This document shows, one piece after another, positions 46,317 to 59,512 of a stretch of 64,000 bases of DNA; position 1 is the first letter of the stretch; each line of letters opens with the position of its first letter. The notes beneath the pieces are model-generated. The model searched no databases, was not told the DNA's origin, and saw only the letters and a program-made list of their open reading frames with translations. This stretch comes from Pseudomonas paracarnis. Lineage in GTDB: Bacteria > Pseudomonadota > Gammaproteobacteria > Pseudomonadales > Pseudomonadaceae. The stretch is taken from positions 124,001 to 188,000 of the forward strand of contig NZ_CAJFCN010000002.1 of the NCBI RefSeq assembly GCF_904063055.1. Reading direction: 5' to 3'. The translations under genes were made by a program, and so were the position numbers.

Positions 46317-48314
46317 TTAGTCTTCCAGCAACTCTTCAGCCTGACCCAGGATGTTTTCCAGGGTGAAACCGAACTCTTCGAACAAGGCTGGCGCCGGCGC
46401 CGACTCACCGTAGGTGGTCATGCCGATCACACGGCCTTCCAGGCCCACGTACTTGTACCAGTAGTCGGCGTGAGCCGCTTCGATGGCGATACGCGCACTG
46501 ACCTGCAACGGCAATACCGATTGCTTGTAACCGGCGTCTTGGGCTTCGAACACGCTGGTGCAGGGCATGGACACAACGCGCACGTTGCGGCCTTGCTCGG
46601 TCAGCTTGTCGTACGCCTGAACGGTCAGGCCCACTTCGGAACCGGTGGAGATCAGGATCAGCTCCGGCTCGCCGATGCAGTCCTTGAGCACATAACCGCC
46701 ACGGCTGATGTCGGCGATCTGCGCGTCGGTACGCACCTGGTGCTGCAGGTTCTGACGCGAGAAGATCAGCGCCGAAGGGCCATCCTTGCGCTCGATGGCG
46801 TGCTTCCAGGCCACAGCGGATTCCACCGCATCGGCTGGGCGCCAGCAATCGAGGTTCGGCGTAGTGCGCAGGCTGGTCAGTTGCTCGACCGGCTGGTGCG
46901 TCGGGCCGTCTTCGCCCAGGCCGATGGAGTCGTGGGTGTAGACGTGGATCACGCGCTTCTTCATCAGCGCCGCCATACGTACGGCGTTACGTGCGTATTC
47001 CATGAACATCAGGAAGGTCGCGCCGTAAGGCACCAGGCCGCCGTGCAGGGACACGCCGTTCATGATGGCGCTCATGCCGAACTCGCGCACGCCGTAGTAC
47101 ATGTAGTTGCCGCTGGCGTCTTCGGCAGAGACACCTTTGCACCCCTTCCACAGGGTCAAGTTGGAACCGGCCAGGTCAGCCGAACCGCCGAGGAACTCAG
47201 GCAGCAACGGGCCAAAGGCGTTCAGGGTGTTCTGGCTGGCTTTACGGCTGGCGATGGTCTCGCCCTTGGCCGCGACTTCAGCGATGTAGGCCGAGGCCTT
47301 TTCCGAGAAGTCGGCAGGCAGGTCACCGGCCAGGCGGCGCACCAGCTCGTTGGCCAATTCCGGGAATTCGGCGGAGTACGCAGCGAAACGCTGGTCCCAC
47401 TCGGATTCAGCCGCCAGGCCTTTTTCCTTGGCATCCCATTCGGCGTAGATATCGGCCGGGATTTCGAACGGGCCGTGGTTCCACTTCAGTGCTTCGCGGG
47501 TCAGGGCGATTTCCGCGTCACCCAGCGGGGCGCCGTGGCAGTCTTCTTTACCCTGCTTGTTCGGCGAGCCGAAACCGATGGTGGTCTTGCAGCAGATCAG
47601 GGTTGGCTGCGCGCTCTTGCGAGCGGTGTCGATAGCGGTCTTGATCTCTTCCGGATCGTGGCCGTCGACATTGCGGATCACCTGCCAGTTGTAGGCTTCG
47701 AAACGCTTAGGCGTGTCGTCAGTGAACCAGCCTTCGACTTCGCCGTCGATGGAGATGCCGTTGTCATCGTAGAAGGCAATCAGCTTGCCCAGGCCCAGGG
47801 TACCGGCCAGGGAGGCGACTTCGTGGGAAATGCCTTCCATCATGCAGCCATCACCCAGGAACACGTAGGTGTGGTGGTCAACGATGTCGTGGCCAGGGCG
47901 GTTGAACTGCGCGCCCAGGACTTTTTCCGCCAGGGCGAAACCAACCGCATTGGCCAGGCCTTGGCCCAGGGGGCCGGTGGTGGTTTCCACGCCTGGGGTG
48001 TAGCCGAACTCCGGGTGGCCCGGGGTACGGCTGTGCAGCTGGCGGAAGCTCTTGAGGTCGTCAATGGTGACGTCGTAGCCGGTCAGGTGCAGCAGCGAAT
48101 AAATCAGCATCGAGCCGTGGCCGTTGGACAGCACGAAGCGGTCACGGTCGGCGAACGACGGGTTGCTCGGGTTGTGTTTCAGGTAGTCACGCCAAAGTAC
48201 CTCGGCGATATCCGCCATGCCCATCGGGGCACCGGGATGGCCGCTGTTGGCTTTTTGCACGGCATCCATGCTGAGGGCACGAATGGCGTTGGCACGCTCA
48301 CGACGGCTGGGCAT
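46317..48314 (-). CDS. tkt: Transketolase
   Basis: A 665-residue thiamine-diphosphate enzyme of the pentose phosphate pathway. TPP-binding residues lie in [16 protein letters not shown], the N-terminal start [14 protein letters not shown] is typical, and the Pyr domain has [15 protein letters not shown] and [22 protein letters not shown] stretches. AGGAG precedes the ATG. It is divergent from the ArsR-methyltransferase/metK operon. Confidence 0.97.
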   Translation of the reverse strand: MPSRRERANAIRALSMDAVQKANSGHPGAPMGMADIAEVLWRDYLKHNPSNPSFADRDRFVLSNGHGSMLIYSLLHLTGYDVTIDDLKSFRQLHSRTPGHPEFGYTPGVETTTGPLGQGLANAVGFALAEKVLGAQFNRPGHDIVDHHTYVFLGDGCMMEGISHEVASLAGTLGLGKLIAFYDDNGISIDGEVEGWFTDDTPKRFEAYNWQVIRNVDGHDPEEIKTAIDTARKSAQPTLICCKTTIGFGSPNKQGKEDCHGAPLGDAEIALTREALKWNHGPFEIPADIYAEWDAKEKGLAAESEWDQRFAAYSAEFPELANELVRRLAGDLPADFSEKASAYIAEVAAKGETIASRKASQNTLNAFGPLLPEFLGGSADLAGSNLTLWKGCKGVSAEDASGNYMYYGVREFGMSAIMNGVSLHGGLVPYGATFLMFMEYARNAVRMAALMKKRVIHVYTHDSIGLGEDGPTHQPVEQLTSLRTTPNLDCWRPADAVESAVAWKHAIERKDGPSALIFSRQNLQHQVRTDAQIADISRGGYVLKDCIGEPELILISTGSEVGLTVQAYDKLTEQGRNVRVVSMPCTSVFEAQDAGYKQSVLPLQVSARIAIEAAHADYWYKYVGLEGRVIGMTTYGESAPAPALFEEFGFTLENILGQAEELLED

Positions 48315-48509
48315 CGCTGATCTCCTGGAGTTTGCTTATAAAGAAACGGAAAAAAGGACCGGCATTTTCCCTCAGCCACCGCCTGCGGGCAATGAAAGAT
48401 AGTTACTTGTGGGCGTTTTTCCTGTGCTTTGGGCATCAATCCCTTGCAGAAACCTTTAACCGGTTCGTCTAAAGGTTATAGCGATGGCTTATAACCGCCA
48501 CTTATCGAT

Positions 48510-48533
48510 CAATATCAAAACTTTTTGATATTG
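48510..48533. promoter_or_regulatory. 24-bp palindrome in the tkt-metK-operon divergent promoter
   Basis: CAATATCAAAA (48510-48520), a CT centre and TTTTGATATTG (48523-48533) form perfect 11-base arms. It lies 42 bases before the ArsR-type gene and about 200 before tkt. The site is well placed to be the operator of that regulator controlling its own metK operon. Confidence 0.7.
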
Positions 48534-48574
48534 GCCTTGCGGGGATCTACACCCGTCACTAGACTGCTGGCCTT

Positions 48575-49570
48575 ATGAACCTACCCGTGCCCTCCCTGCG
48601 TCCTGACGACGGCGATGAACTGGCTGCCTTGTGCAAGGCCGCTGGCGATCCGTTGCGCTTGAACGTACTGCGCGCACTGGCCAACGATTCTTTCGGGGTA
48701 CTGGAGCTGGCGCAGATCTTCGCCATCGGCCAGTCCGGCATGAGCCACCATTTGAAGGTGCTGGCCCAGGCCGACCTGGTGGCTACCCGTCGCGAAGGCA
48801 ATGCGATTTTCTACCGGCGTGCCCTGCCCCATACCGAACTGCTTGGCGGAAAATTGCACGCTGCCCTGCTCGACGAAGTGGATAACTTGTGCCTGCCCGG
48901 CGATGTGCAATCGCGCATCGGCCAGGTGCACGGACAACGCGCCGCCGCCAGCCAGGATTTTTTCTCACGGGTGGCCGACAAGTTTCGCGCCCAGCAGGAT
49001 CTGATCGCCGGCTTGGCCCAGTACCGCGAAAGCGTACTGGCGCTGCTGGACAAGCTGAGCTTCAGTGAAGAGGCCACGGCCTTGGAAGTCGGCCCTGGCG
49101 ACGGCGGTTTCCTGCCCGAACTGGCGCGTCGCTTCGAGCAGGTCACCGCGCTGGATAACAGCCCGGCGATGCTTGAACTGGCGCGCCAACTCTGTGAGCG
49201 CGAAGCCTTGGGCAATGTGCGCCTGCAGTTGGCCGACGCCCTGAGTGACACCGGCCTGCGAGCCGATTGCGTGGTGCTGAACATGGTCTTGCACCATTTC
49301 GCCGCCCCGGCAGAAGCTCTCAAGCAAATGGCCGGGTTGCTGCACCCCGGCGGTAGCCTGCTGGTTACGGATTTATGCAGCCACAACCAGAATTGGGCCA
49401 AGGAGGCCTGCGGTGATCTCTGGCTGGGTTTTGAACAGGACGATCTGGCCCGTTGGGCCACCGCTGCGGGACTCGTTCCCGGGGAAAGCCTCTATGTAGG
49501 TTTACGTAATGGTTTCCAGATTCAGGTCCGCCATTTTCAGCGACCGGCTGGCGACACTCACCATCGGTAA
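48575..49570 (+). CDS. ArsR-type regulator fused to a SAM-dependent methyltransferase domain (SahR-like)
   Basis: A 331-residue two-domain protein. An ArsR winged helix covers about residues 15-95 ([36 protein letters not shown]), and a class I methyltransferase fold covers about 150-320 ([28 protein letters not shown], the SAM motif). It begins the metK operon with a 19-base gap. ArsR regulators beside metK in proteobacteria are proposed to sense S-adenosylhomocysteine (SahR). The methyltransferase-like domain could be the ligand sensor rather than an enzyme. No metal-binding CxC motif typical of ArsR metal sensors is seen. Confidence 0.82.
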   Translation: MNLPVPSLRPDDGDELAALCKAAGDPLRLNVLRALANDSFGVLELAQIFAIGQSGMSHHLKVLAQADLVATRREGNAIFYRRALPHTELLGGKLHAALLDEVDNLCLPGDVQSRIGQVHGQRAAASQDFFSRVADKFRAQQDLIAGLAQYRESVLALLDKLSFSEEATALEVGPGDGGFLPELARRFEQVTALDNSPAMLELARQLCEREALGNVRLQLADALSDTGLRADCVVLNMVLHHFAAPAEALKQMAGLLHPGGSLLVTDLCSHNQNWAKEACGDLWLGFEQDDLARWATAAGLVPGESLYVGLRNGFQIQVRHFQRPAGDTHHR

Positions 49571-49589
49571 ATATCAGGAAAACATCGAG

Positions 49590-50780
<1,191 letters not shown>

Positions 50781-50797
50781 TCGTTCGCGGTAAATAG

Positions 50798-50829
50798 AGC
50801 CCCGCCAGGTCTGCCTGGCGGGGCTTTTT
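50798..50829 (+). terminator. Terminator of the metK operon
   Basis: AGCCCCGCCAGG and CCTGGCGGGGCT flank a 4-base loop and are followed by a run of T. A second small GC hairpin with a T-run follows at about 50840-50860. Confidence 0.93.
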
Positions 50830-50870
50830 GTTGCCTGCAGGGCCTCTTCGGGCTTTTTTGGATCCAAGGC

Positions 50871-50899
50871 TTGCAGGCAAAATGATGGCCCACTAGAAT
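50871..50899 (+). promoter_or_regulatory. Sigma70-type promoter of the DUF1090 gene
   Basis: TTGCAG (50871-50876), a 17-base spacer and TAGAAT (50894-50899) match the consensus well. The site lies 94 bases before the DUF1090 start codon, after the metK terminator. Confidence 0.6.
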
Positions 50900-50992
50900 C
50901 CGCGCCCTCTCGGGCCCTTCACCTTATTTGGATATTGCACTGCGCCCGCCCGGGATGGATAAGCGCGCAGGCAATCGAACATTGAGGTTTTC

Positions 50993-51343
50993 ATGCGCAT
51001 TTCCACGCTCGCCCCTGCCGCCCTTCTGCTCAGCCTGTTCACCCTGTCGGCCCAGGCCGCTGACCTGAACGCGCTGAGCGGCGCCCTGAGTGCCCAGCTC
51101 GGTGGCGGCAACGCCGGCGACTGCCAGCAGCAACCCAAAGACCTGCAAGCCAAGATCGACGCGGCCAATGCCAAGAACGATCTGTTGAAAGTGCGGGCAT
51201 ATGAGGCTGCGCTGGAGCAGGTCAACAAAGCTTGCAACAAACTCGCCGACAGCCAGGCAAAAGTCGACGCCAAGCAGCAAAAACAGCAGGCCAAGGCTGA
51301 AAACAACGACGCTGTGAAGGCCTTGGGCGGCCTGTTCAAGTAA
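50993..51343 (+). CDS. DUF1090 family periplasmic protein, first copy
   Basis: A 116-residue protein with a signal peptide (MRISTLAPAALLLSLFTLSAQAAD). The short helical mature part has two cysteines (GDCQQQPKDLQ, NKACNKLADS) and a Lys/Gln-rich tail. The DUF1090 family, including E. coli YqjC, is periplasmic and of unknown function. It has its own promoter and terminator. A paralogue lies on the other side of ligB. Confidence 0.83.
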   Translation: MRISTLAPAALLLSLFTLSAQAADLNALSGALSAQLGGGNAGDCQQQPKDLQAKIDAANAKNDLLKVRAYEAALEQVNKACNKLADSQAKVDAKQQKQQAKAENNDAVKALGGLFK

Positions 51344-51358
51344 ACAGAAATACCCGGT

Positions 51359-51388
51359 AAAAAGCCCCGCTCGGTCGGGGCTTTTTTG
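51359..51388 (+). terminator. Terminator of the first DUF1090 gene
   Basis: AAAGCCCCG and CGGGGCTTT flank a 6-base loop, followed by TTTT. It lies 18 bases after the stop codon. Confidence 0.88.
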
Positions 51389-51408
51389 TGGGCGCGTGGA
51401 TCACTTAG

Positions 51409-53103
<1,695 letters not shown>

Positions 53104-53141
53104 ACACCCCCGGCCACCTGATTGCGAACTTGGAGCTTTAT

Positions 53142-53537
53142 ATGAAATTTCTCGCCCCCTTTGCCTTGCTGACCGTCGCAAGCTTCATGGCCACGCCACT
53201 GTTGGCCGCCGAAGACGTACAACCCCTCACCGGCTGCGCCGCCAAGCGCCAGGCCATCAGCAGCCAGATCGAACAGGCCAAGGCCCACGGTAACCGCGCC
53301 CAGCAGGCCGGTTTGGAAAAAGCCTTGGACGAAGTCACTACCCACTGCACCGATGCCGGCTTGAAGAAAGAACGTGAAAACAAAGTGCTCGACGCCAAGC
53401 ACGAAGTCAGCCGCCGTCAGGCCGACCTCGACAAGGCTATGAAAAAAGGCGACCCGGACAAGATCAACAAACGTAAGGAGAAGCTGGCCGACTCGCGCAA
53501 AGAGCTGCAAGACGCGGTGGAAGAACTTGACCAGTAA
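53142..53537 (+). CDS. DUF1090 family periplasmic protein, second copy
   Basis: A 131-residue protein with a signal peptide (MKFLAPFALLTVASFMATPLLAAE) and a highly charged helical mature part with two cysteines (TGCAAKRQAI, THCTDAGLKKE). It is paralogous to the DUF1090 protein before ligB. GGAG lies 8 bases before the ATG at 53142; an earlier ATG at 53100 overlaps the ligB stop and is less likely. It is probably co-transcribed with ligB. Confidence 0.83.
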   Translation: MKFLAPFALLTVASFMATPLLAAEDVQPLTGCAAKRQAISSQIEQAKAHGNRAQQAGLEKALDEVTTHCTDAGLKKERENKVLDAKHEVSRRQADLDKAMKKGDPDKINKRKEKLADSRKELQDAVEELDQ

Positions 53538-53543
53538 AACCGG

Positions 53544-53996
53544 TCAATGATCGCGGAACTGTTTATGGCAGGCGCTGCAGGCATCTTCAACTTTTTGCAC
53601 CGCAGGTTGCAGGCTGCTGGCCTTGTAGGGCTGCACTTGGCTGGCGATCACCAATTCACCGGTGGCCGCCTCAAGATCGCGGGCCAATTGTTGGAACTGC
53701 GCCTGTTTTTGCCACACATCATCTTTGGCACTGGTGTGGTCTTCTTCGCGCACGCTCGGGAAATGCTTCCACGGCTCATGGGACAACGCATCCAGTTTGA
53801 CCGCACCCTCGGCGAACTTGGCGCCGTCAAATGGGATACGCCCGCGCAGCATCCCGCCCAGGTCTTCACCAGTCTTGAGCATCTGCTTGAAGATCGCCTT
53901 GCGCTGGCCCAGGGGGGAATTGGGATCAACACCGCCACAGGCAGACACTGCCAGGCAGGCCAGCAATACAACGGTCAATTTTTTTAACATCATCAT
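53544..53996 (-). CDS. Lipoprotein cytochrome c'
   Basis: A protein of about 150 residues with a lipoprotein signal ending in VSACGG. Its four-helix cytochrome c' domain ends in the heme-binding CSACHKQFRDH, at the very C-terminus as the family requires. It should be a monoheme periplasmic protein anchored to a membrane; cytochromes c' bind NO and CO. The start is one of three consecutive ATGs (53996, 53993, 53990). It is convergent with the second DUF1090 gene. Confidence 0.85.
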   Translation of the reverse strand: MMMLKKLTVVLLACLAVSACGGVDPNSPLGQRKAIFKQMLKTGEDLGGMLRGRIPFDGAKFAEGAVKLDALSHEPWKHFPSVREEDHTSAKDDVWQKQAQFQQLARDLEAATGELVIASQVQPYKASSLQPAVQKVEDACSACHKQFRDH

Positions 53997-54122
53997 GGCT
54001 TCAAGGTCACGGGAAACGGCGGCCAGTATCCTCGCACCGCCCGCAAAGACCAATAGCCCTATTAATAATAAGGGTTGCCCGAATGCAGTGAAGCACGGGC
54101 AATCGTTTCAGGAATTGCTTGC

Positions 54123-55316
54123 ATGAATGTCACCTTCAAACCCTGGGGCCGGCGCCTGGCGTGGGCTCTGCCAATGTTCGCGCTACTGGCCGGCTGCGAT
54201 GCCGGTAAAGACGCCGGCAAAGAAGCTGCCCAGGAACCCACCAAACCTCACGCCGTTGCCACCTACGTGAGCGCACCGTGGGAAGCCTTGCCGAGCGTTT
54301 CCGACAGCGACTTGCTCGCCGGCTTCGAATCCTGGCGCAGCGCCTGCCAGCGCCTCAAGGCCGACCCGATCTGGGGCCCGACCTGCGCGACAGCGACCAG
54401 CGTTCCGGGCGATGCCGTGGCGGTTCGTGGCTTTCTCAAGGAACACCTGGATGTCTTCGGCCTGCGTTCGGCGGACAACACGCCAAACGGCTTGATCACA
54501 GGTTATTACGAGCCGGTCTACCCCGGCAGCCTGACCAAGACCGCCACCGCCCACGTGCCGGTATACGGCGTGCCGGACGACCTGATCATCGTCAACCTCG
54601 ACAGCATCTACCCGGAACTCAAGGGCAAGCGCCTGCGCGGGCGCCTGGAAGGTCGTGTGCTCAAGCCGTATGACGACGCCAGCACCCTCAACAGCCAAGG
54701 CTCCACCGCCAAGCCGATCGCCTGGCTGACCGACCCGATGGACCTGCAATTCCTGCAGATCCAGGGCTCGGGGCGTATTCAACTGGCCGGTGGGCGCCAA
54801 CTGCGTGTGGGTTACGGCGACCAGAACGGCTACCCGTACCGCCCCATAGGCCGTTGGCTGGTGGAACAAGGCGAACTGAAAAAAGAAGACGTGACCATGG
54901 CCGCCATCAGCGCCTGGGCCAAGGCCCACCCGCAGCGCATTCCAGAACTGTTGGCGAGCAACCCCAGCTACGTATTCTTCAGCGCCCGCCCCGACAGTAA
55001 CGAAGGCCCGCGCGGTTCGCTGAACGTGCCATTGACCGCCGGCTACAGCGTGGCGGTGGATCGCAAGGTGATTCCGCTGGGCAGCCTGTTGTGGTTGTCG
55101 ACCACCAAGCCGGACGGCACGCCACTGGCACGCCCGGTCGCCGCGCAGGACACCGGCGGCGCAATCACCGGCGAAGTGCGCGCAGATCTGTTCTGGGGCA
55201 CAGGCAATGCCGCAGGCGAGTTGGCGGGAAATATGAAACAGCAAGGGCAGATCTGGATGCTGTGGCCCAAAGGCGTGGCGTTGCCACAGGTGCCGGATGC
55301 GCCTGCCGGCACCTGA
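54123..55316 (+). CDS. mltA: Membrane-bound lytic murein transglycosylase A
   Basis: A 397-residue outer-membrane lipoprotein (MNVTFKPWGRRLAWALPMF, lipobox LLAGC) that cleaves peptidoglycan glycan strands. MltA motifs are GLITGYYEPVYPGS, LQIQGSGRIQL and AAQDTGGAITGEVRADLFWG, the last with the catalytic Asp. A short Lys/Glu/Pro linker follows the lipidated Cys. The ATG at 54123 begins the signal peptide; the frame is open further upstream. Confidence 0.95.
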   Translation: MNVTFKPWGRRLAWALPMFALLAGCDAGKDAGKEAAQEPTKPHAVATYVSAPWEALPSVSDSDLLAGFESWRSACQRLKADPIWGPTCATATSVPGDAVAVRGFLKEHLDVFGLRSADNTPNGLITGYYEPVYPGSLTKTATAHVPVYGVPDDLIIVNLDSIYPELKGKRLRGRLEGRVLKPYDDASTLNSQGSTAKPIAWLTDPMDLQFLQIQGSGRIQLAGGRQLRVGYGDQNGYPYRPIGRWLVEQGELKKEDVTMAAISAWAKAHPQRIPELLASNPSYVFFSARPDSNEGPRGSLNVPLTAGYSVAVDRKVIPLGSLLWLSTTKPDGTPLARPVAAQDTGGAITGEVRADLFWGTGNAAGELAGNMKQQGQIWMLWPKGVALPQVPDAPAGT

Positions 55317-55381
55317 CAACCTCTGATAGTCAATGTGGGTGGGGGCTTGCCCTGATCCCAGCCAGTTATCGCAAATCCCCT

Positions 55382-55468
55382 GTGGGAGCGGGCTTGCCCG
55401 CGAAGGCGGCGTGTCAGTCACTGCATCTGTTACTGCACGACCGCTTTCGCAGGCAAGCCAGCTCCCAC
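55382..55468. repeat. REP pair after mltA
   Basis: GTGGGAGCGGGCTTGCCCGCGAA (from 55382) and TTTCGCAGGCAAGCCAGCTCCCAC (to 55468) are mixed-subtype inverted arms. A decayed REP lies just before, near 55332-55355. Confidence 0.82.
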
Positions 55469-55524
55469 ATTTAATTGATCAACAGCAGGGCTTGCTCCCT
55501 CCCGCATAGCGACGGCGTCATCCC

Positions 55525-55911
55525 TCAGATCGAGACGAAGAAGAAACTCGCAATCAACGCCATACCCACGGCCCACACCAGCGAACGCAAGATCGCCCAG
55601 TCCGCCAGGTAGCAAATGATGTACAGCAGGCGGCTGGTGATAAACAGCACTGCCAGCACGTTGATCGTCACCAGTTCGGCGTTGCCGGCCAGGTGCGCAA
55701 TGATGACTGCGGCGGCAAACGCCGGGGTCACTTCGAAACTGTTGAGTTGCGCGCTATGAGCACGCTTGGCGACGCCTTCCAGGCTCTCGAGGAAGGCACG
55801 CGGGTCGTGGTTATCCCGTGGCCCGAACTTGCCTGTACTGAACTTGGCCACACCGGTGCAGATGTACGGCAGAAAGATTGCGATCAACACACACCATAAA
55901 GCGACTGTCAT
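55525..55911 (-). CDS. MAPEG-family membrane protein
   Basis: A 128-residue protein with four hydrophobic helices, ending RSLVWAVGMALIASFFFVSI, and the loop FGPRDNHDPRAFLESLEGVAKRAHSAQLNSFE typical of bacterial MAPEG proteins (eicosanoid/glutathione-related family). AAGGA lies 7 bases before the ATG at 55911. It has the same strand as the EamA gene upstream, 29 bases away. The substrate is unknown. Confidence 0.87.
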   Translation of the reverse strand: MTVALWCVLIAIFLPYICTGVAKFSTGKFGPRDNHDPRAFLESLEGVAKRAHSAQLNSFEVTPAFAAAVIIAHLAGNAELVTINVLAVLFITSRLLYIICYLADWAILRSLVWAVGMALIASFFFVSI

Positions 55912-55940
55912 CACCGATTCCTTTTAGTTTTATCCGACGG

Positions 55941-56774
55941 TTAGAGTTTCATCACCAACATGCCAATCAACACCAACCCACAGGCTATGAGCCGTGGACG
56001 GCCAAAAGGTTCTTTCAAGTAACGCATACCGAACAGCACCACCAGAATCACACTGACTTCGCGCAGCGCGGCGGCTTCGGCAATCGAGCCCAACTGCATG
56101 GCCCAAAGTACCAAAGCGTAGCTCAACAACACGCATAACCCCACGCTCAACCCCAACCGCCACTGGGTGCGCCAGAACAGGCTGAAGGCTGCACGCTTGC
56201 GCACCAGCGCCAGCAGCGGAAACGGCCAGGCGCTGATCAGCGTCAACCACACCAGGTAATCCAGCGGGTGCGACCAGCGCCGCAACGCCTGCCCGTCCAA
56301 AAAGGTGTAACAGCCAATGCACAGGCCGATCAGCAACACCACGGGTAGCATCGACCAGGGCAACCGGTCACCGCCGCCGCCCTGCCACAACAGGCACACC
56401 ATACCGAACGGAATCAGCAGAATCCCCAGGATTTGCTGGTTACTCAGCACTTCGCCGGCAAACACCAGGGTCAGCACCAGCACCACCAGCGGCGACAAAC
56501 CGCGCATCAACGGATATACCAGGCCCAGGTCACCCACCCGATAGGCCTGGATCAACAAATAGCGATAGAGCAATTCAAACAGCGCCGAGGCAACGAGCCA
56601 CGGCCAGAGTTCCAGCGGCGGCAAAGACACGAACCCCACCGCCAATACCACGAACAGCAGCGCCACACTGTCCATGCAAGCGATGACTAAAAGGCGCTCG
56701 CCACTGAACTTGATCAAGGTGTTCCACGTCGCATGCAACAGCGCCGCTACCAGCACCAGGGCTGTCGCTACCAC
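55941..56774 (-). CDS. EamA/DMT-family transporter
   Basis: A protein of about 277 residues with ten transmembrane helices in two EamA repeats (start VATALVLVAALLHATWNTLIKF; second half from about residue 150). These are drug/metabolite exporters of unknown substrate. The start is unusual. The longest frame begins at 56810, but a strong AAGGAGG lies inside it at 56787-56781, 5 bases before a GTG at 56774, so that GTG is the likely start. It precedes the MAPEG gene. Confidence 0.85.
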   Translation of the reverse strand: MVATALVLVAALLHATWNTLIKFSGERLLVIACMDSVALLFVVLAVGFVSLPPLELWPWLVASALFELLYRYLLIQAYRVGDLGLVYPLMRGLSPLVVLVLTLVFAGEVLSNQQILGILLIPFGMVCLLWQGGGGDRLPWSMLPVVLLIGLCIGCYTFLDGQALRRWSHPLDYLVWLTLISAWPFPLLALVRKRAAFSLFWRTQWRLGLSVGLCVLLSYALVLWAMQLGSIAEAAALREVSVILVVLFGMRYLKEPFGRPRLIACGLVLIGMLVMKL

Positions 56775-56877
56775 CAGAACCTCCTTAATTGATACGTCAT
56801 GTAACAGCACCTGTTTATACTAAACCCCGATTCGACGCACCCCGTGCGCCTATATTTCCCTGCTCCAAGGACCCCGG

Positions 56878-58096
<1,219 letters not shown>

Positions 58097-58113
<17 letters not shown>

Positions 58114-58972
58114 CCGCGCCGCGCAACACTTCAAGTAGGTGCCGCATCGCCAGTGGACGGCGCGGTGTCGAGCCGTACATGACTACCAGCTCGCGCGCAT
58201 AGCACTGCGGGTTGCCGGCCGGTAACACACTGATGCCGTTGGAGGGCATGCCCGCCCACTGCGGCACCAGCGAAACCCCCATCCCTTGGGCGACCAGCAT
58301 CAGGATAGTTTCCAGCGCATCCAGCTCACATAGCACCTCTGGGTCGAAGGACTGTTCATCCAGAAAGCGCTGGGCAATCTGACCGCCCCAGGAGCGTGCG
58401 TCATAGCGGATGAATGGGCGTTCACGTAACAAGGCAGCCAGCGCCTGCGCACCCCACTGGGCGGGCGCAACCAGAATCAAGGGTTCGGCACGCAGCAAGG
58501 CCATCGACAAGGCTTTGGGCGGTTGAAACGGCGGCCGTACCAGTATCGCCGCATCCAACTCCTGGTTGAGTAACTTCTCATAAAGGCTTCTGGAGTCGCC
58601 GGGTGTGATCTTCAGCCTCAGCTTGGGTGCTGACATTGTCAGACGCTCGATCACACCCGGCAAGACGCCGGTCAGCGCCGTGGAAATGGCCCCGATTTTA
58701 ATTTCCCCCGATAACTCGTCCTGGCTCAGATGCTCCTGCAGCTGGCGCGCCTGTTCAATAACTGCCTGGATTCTGGGCAAGAGCAGCAAGCATTGATCCG
58801 AAGGCCAAGCGGCATGTGCCGTGCGCATGAGCAGCGTACAACCCAGCGTGCGCTCAAGCGCCTTGACCCGCAGGCTGATCGCCGCGGCACTACGATTTTC
58901 ACGGCGCGCAGCGGCGGCTATCGACCCGGTTTCAATGACAGCGACCAGGCTCCTCAGGAATCGAACATCCAT
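58097..58972 (-). CDS. LysR-type transcriptional regulator
   Basis: A 291-residue LysR protein with helix-turn-helix at about residues 16-45 (SIAAAARRENRSAAAISLRVKALERTLG) and a periplasmic-binding-like effector domain. It is divergent from the VOC protein and dicarboxylate symporter genes across a 92-base gap, so those are the likely targets. The 3' end overlaps the antiporter gene. Confidence 0.9.
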
Positions 58973-59064
58973 AAGTTTTCCTTTCGCTCAGACCAAGGCA
59001 AACCCGTTTTACCCTGGCGGCATCGCCTGTTTAACCTGACAGTTCCCCATCTGGAGAACCAGCC

Positions 59065-59478
59065 ATGAACAGACCCTTTCACGCTGCATACCATGTTTAT
59101 GACTTAGACGAGGCGCGCATTTTTTATCGAGATGTTTTGGGTTGCACCGAGGGCCGGTGCAGCGAGACCTGGATCGACTTCGACTTTTTCGGCAATCAAC
59201 TTTCACTGCACCTCGGTACGCCCTTCCCAACCACACGCACCGGCCTGGTCGGTGAGCACCAGGTACTGATGCCACACCTGGGCGTGGTGCTGCCACTTGA
59301 TGAGTGGCTGACGCTTGCCGAGCGCCTCACCCGCCTGGGCACGCGCTTCGAGATTCCACCCGTGACCCGCTTTGCCGGCGAACCTGGCGAGCAGCGCACG
59401 ATGTTTTTTCTCGACCCCAGCGGCAACCCCATCGAAGTGAAAGGGTTCAAGCACTTCGAAGGGTTGTTCGCCCCGTAA
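59065..59478 (+). CDS. VOC-family (glyoxalase/dioxygenase fold) protein
   Basis: A 137-residue single-chain VOC protein with paired beta-alpha-beta units (FHAAYHVYDLDEARIFYRDVLGC at the start; FFLDPSGNPIEVKGF at the end with a metal-binding Glu). The N-terminal His of HAAYHV is the other likely metal ligand. The substrate is unknown. It is 34 bases before the symporter gene and probably co-transcribed, which hints that it acts on the compound imported. Confidence 0.85.
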   Translation: MNRPFHAAYHVYDLDEARIFYRDVLGCTEGRCSETWIDFDFFGNQLSLHLGTPFPTTRTGLVGEHQVLMPHLGVVLPLDEWLTLAERLTRLGTRFEIPPVTRFAGEPGEQRTMFFLDPSGNPIEVKGFKHFEGLFAP

Positions 59479-59512
59479 ATCCCTGACACTCACAACAATA
59501 AGGGACACCCCC

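Noticed and set aside
46248..48320. 690-codon plus-strand open frame opposite tkt
   Set aside because: Antisense to the clear transketolase gene; composition is that of a shadow frame.
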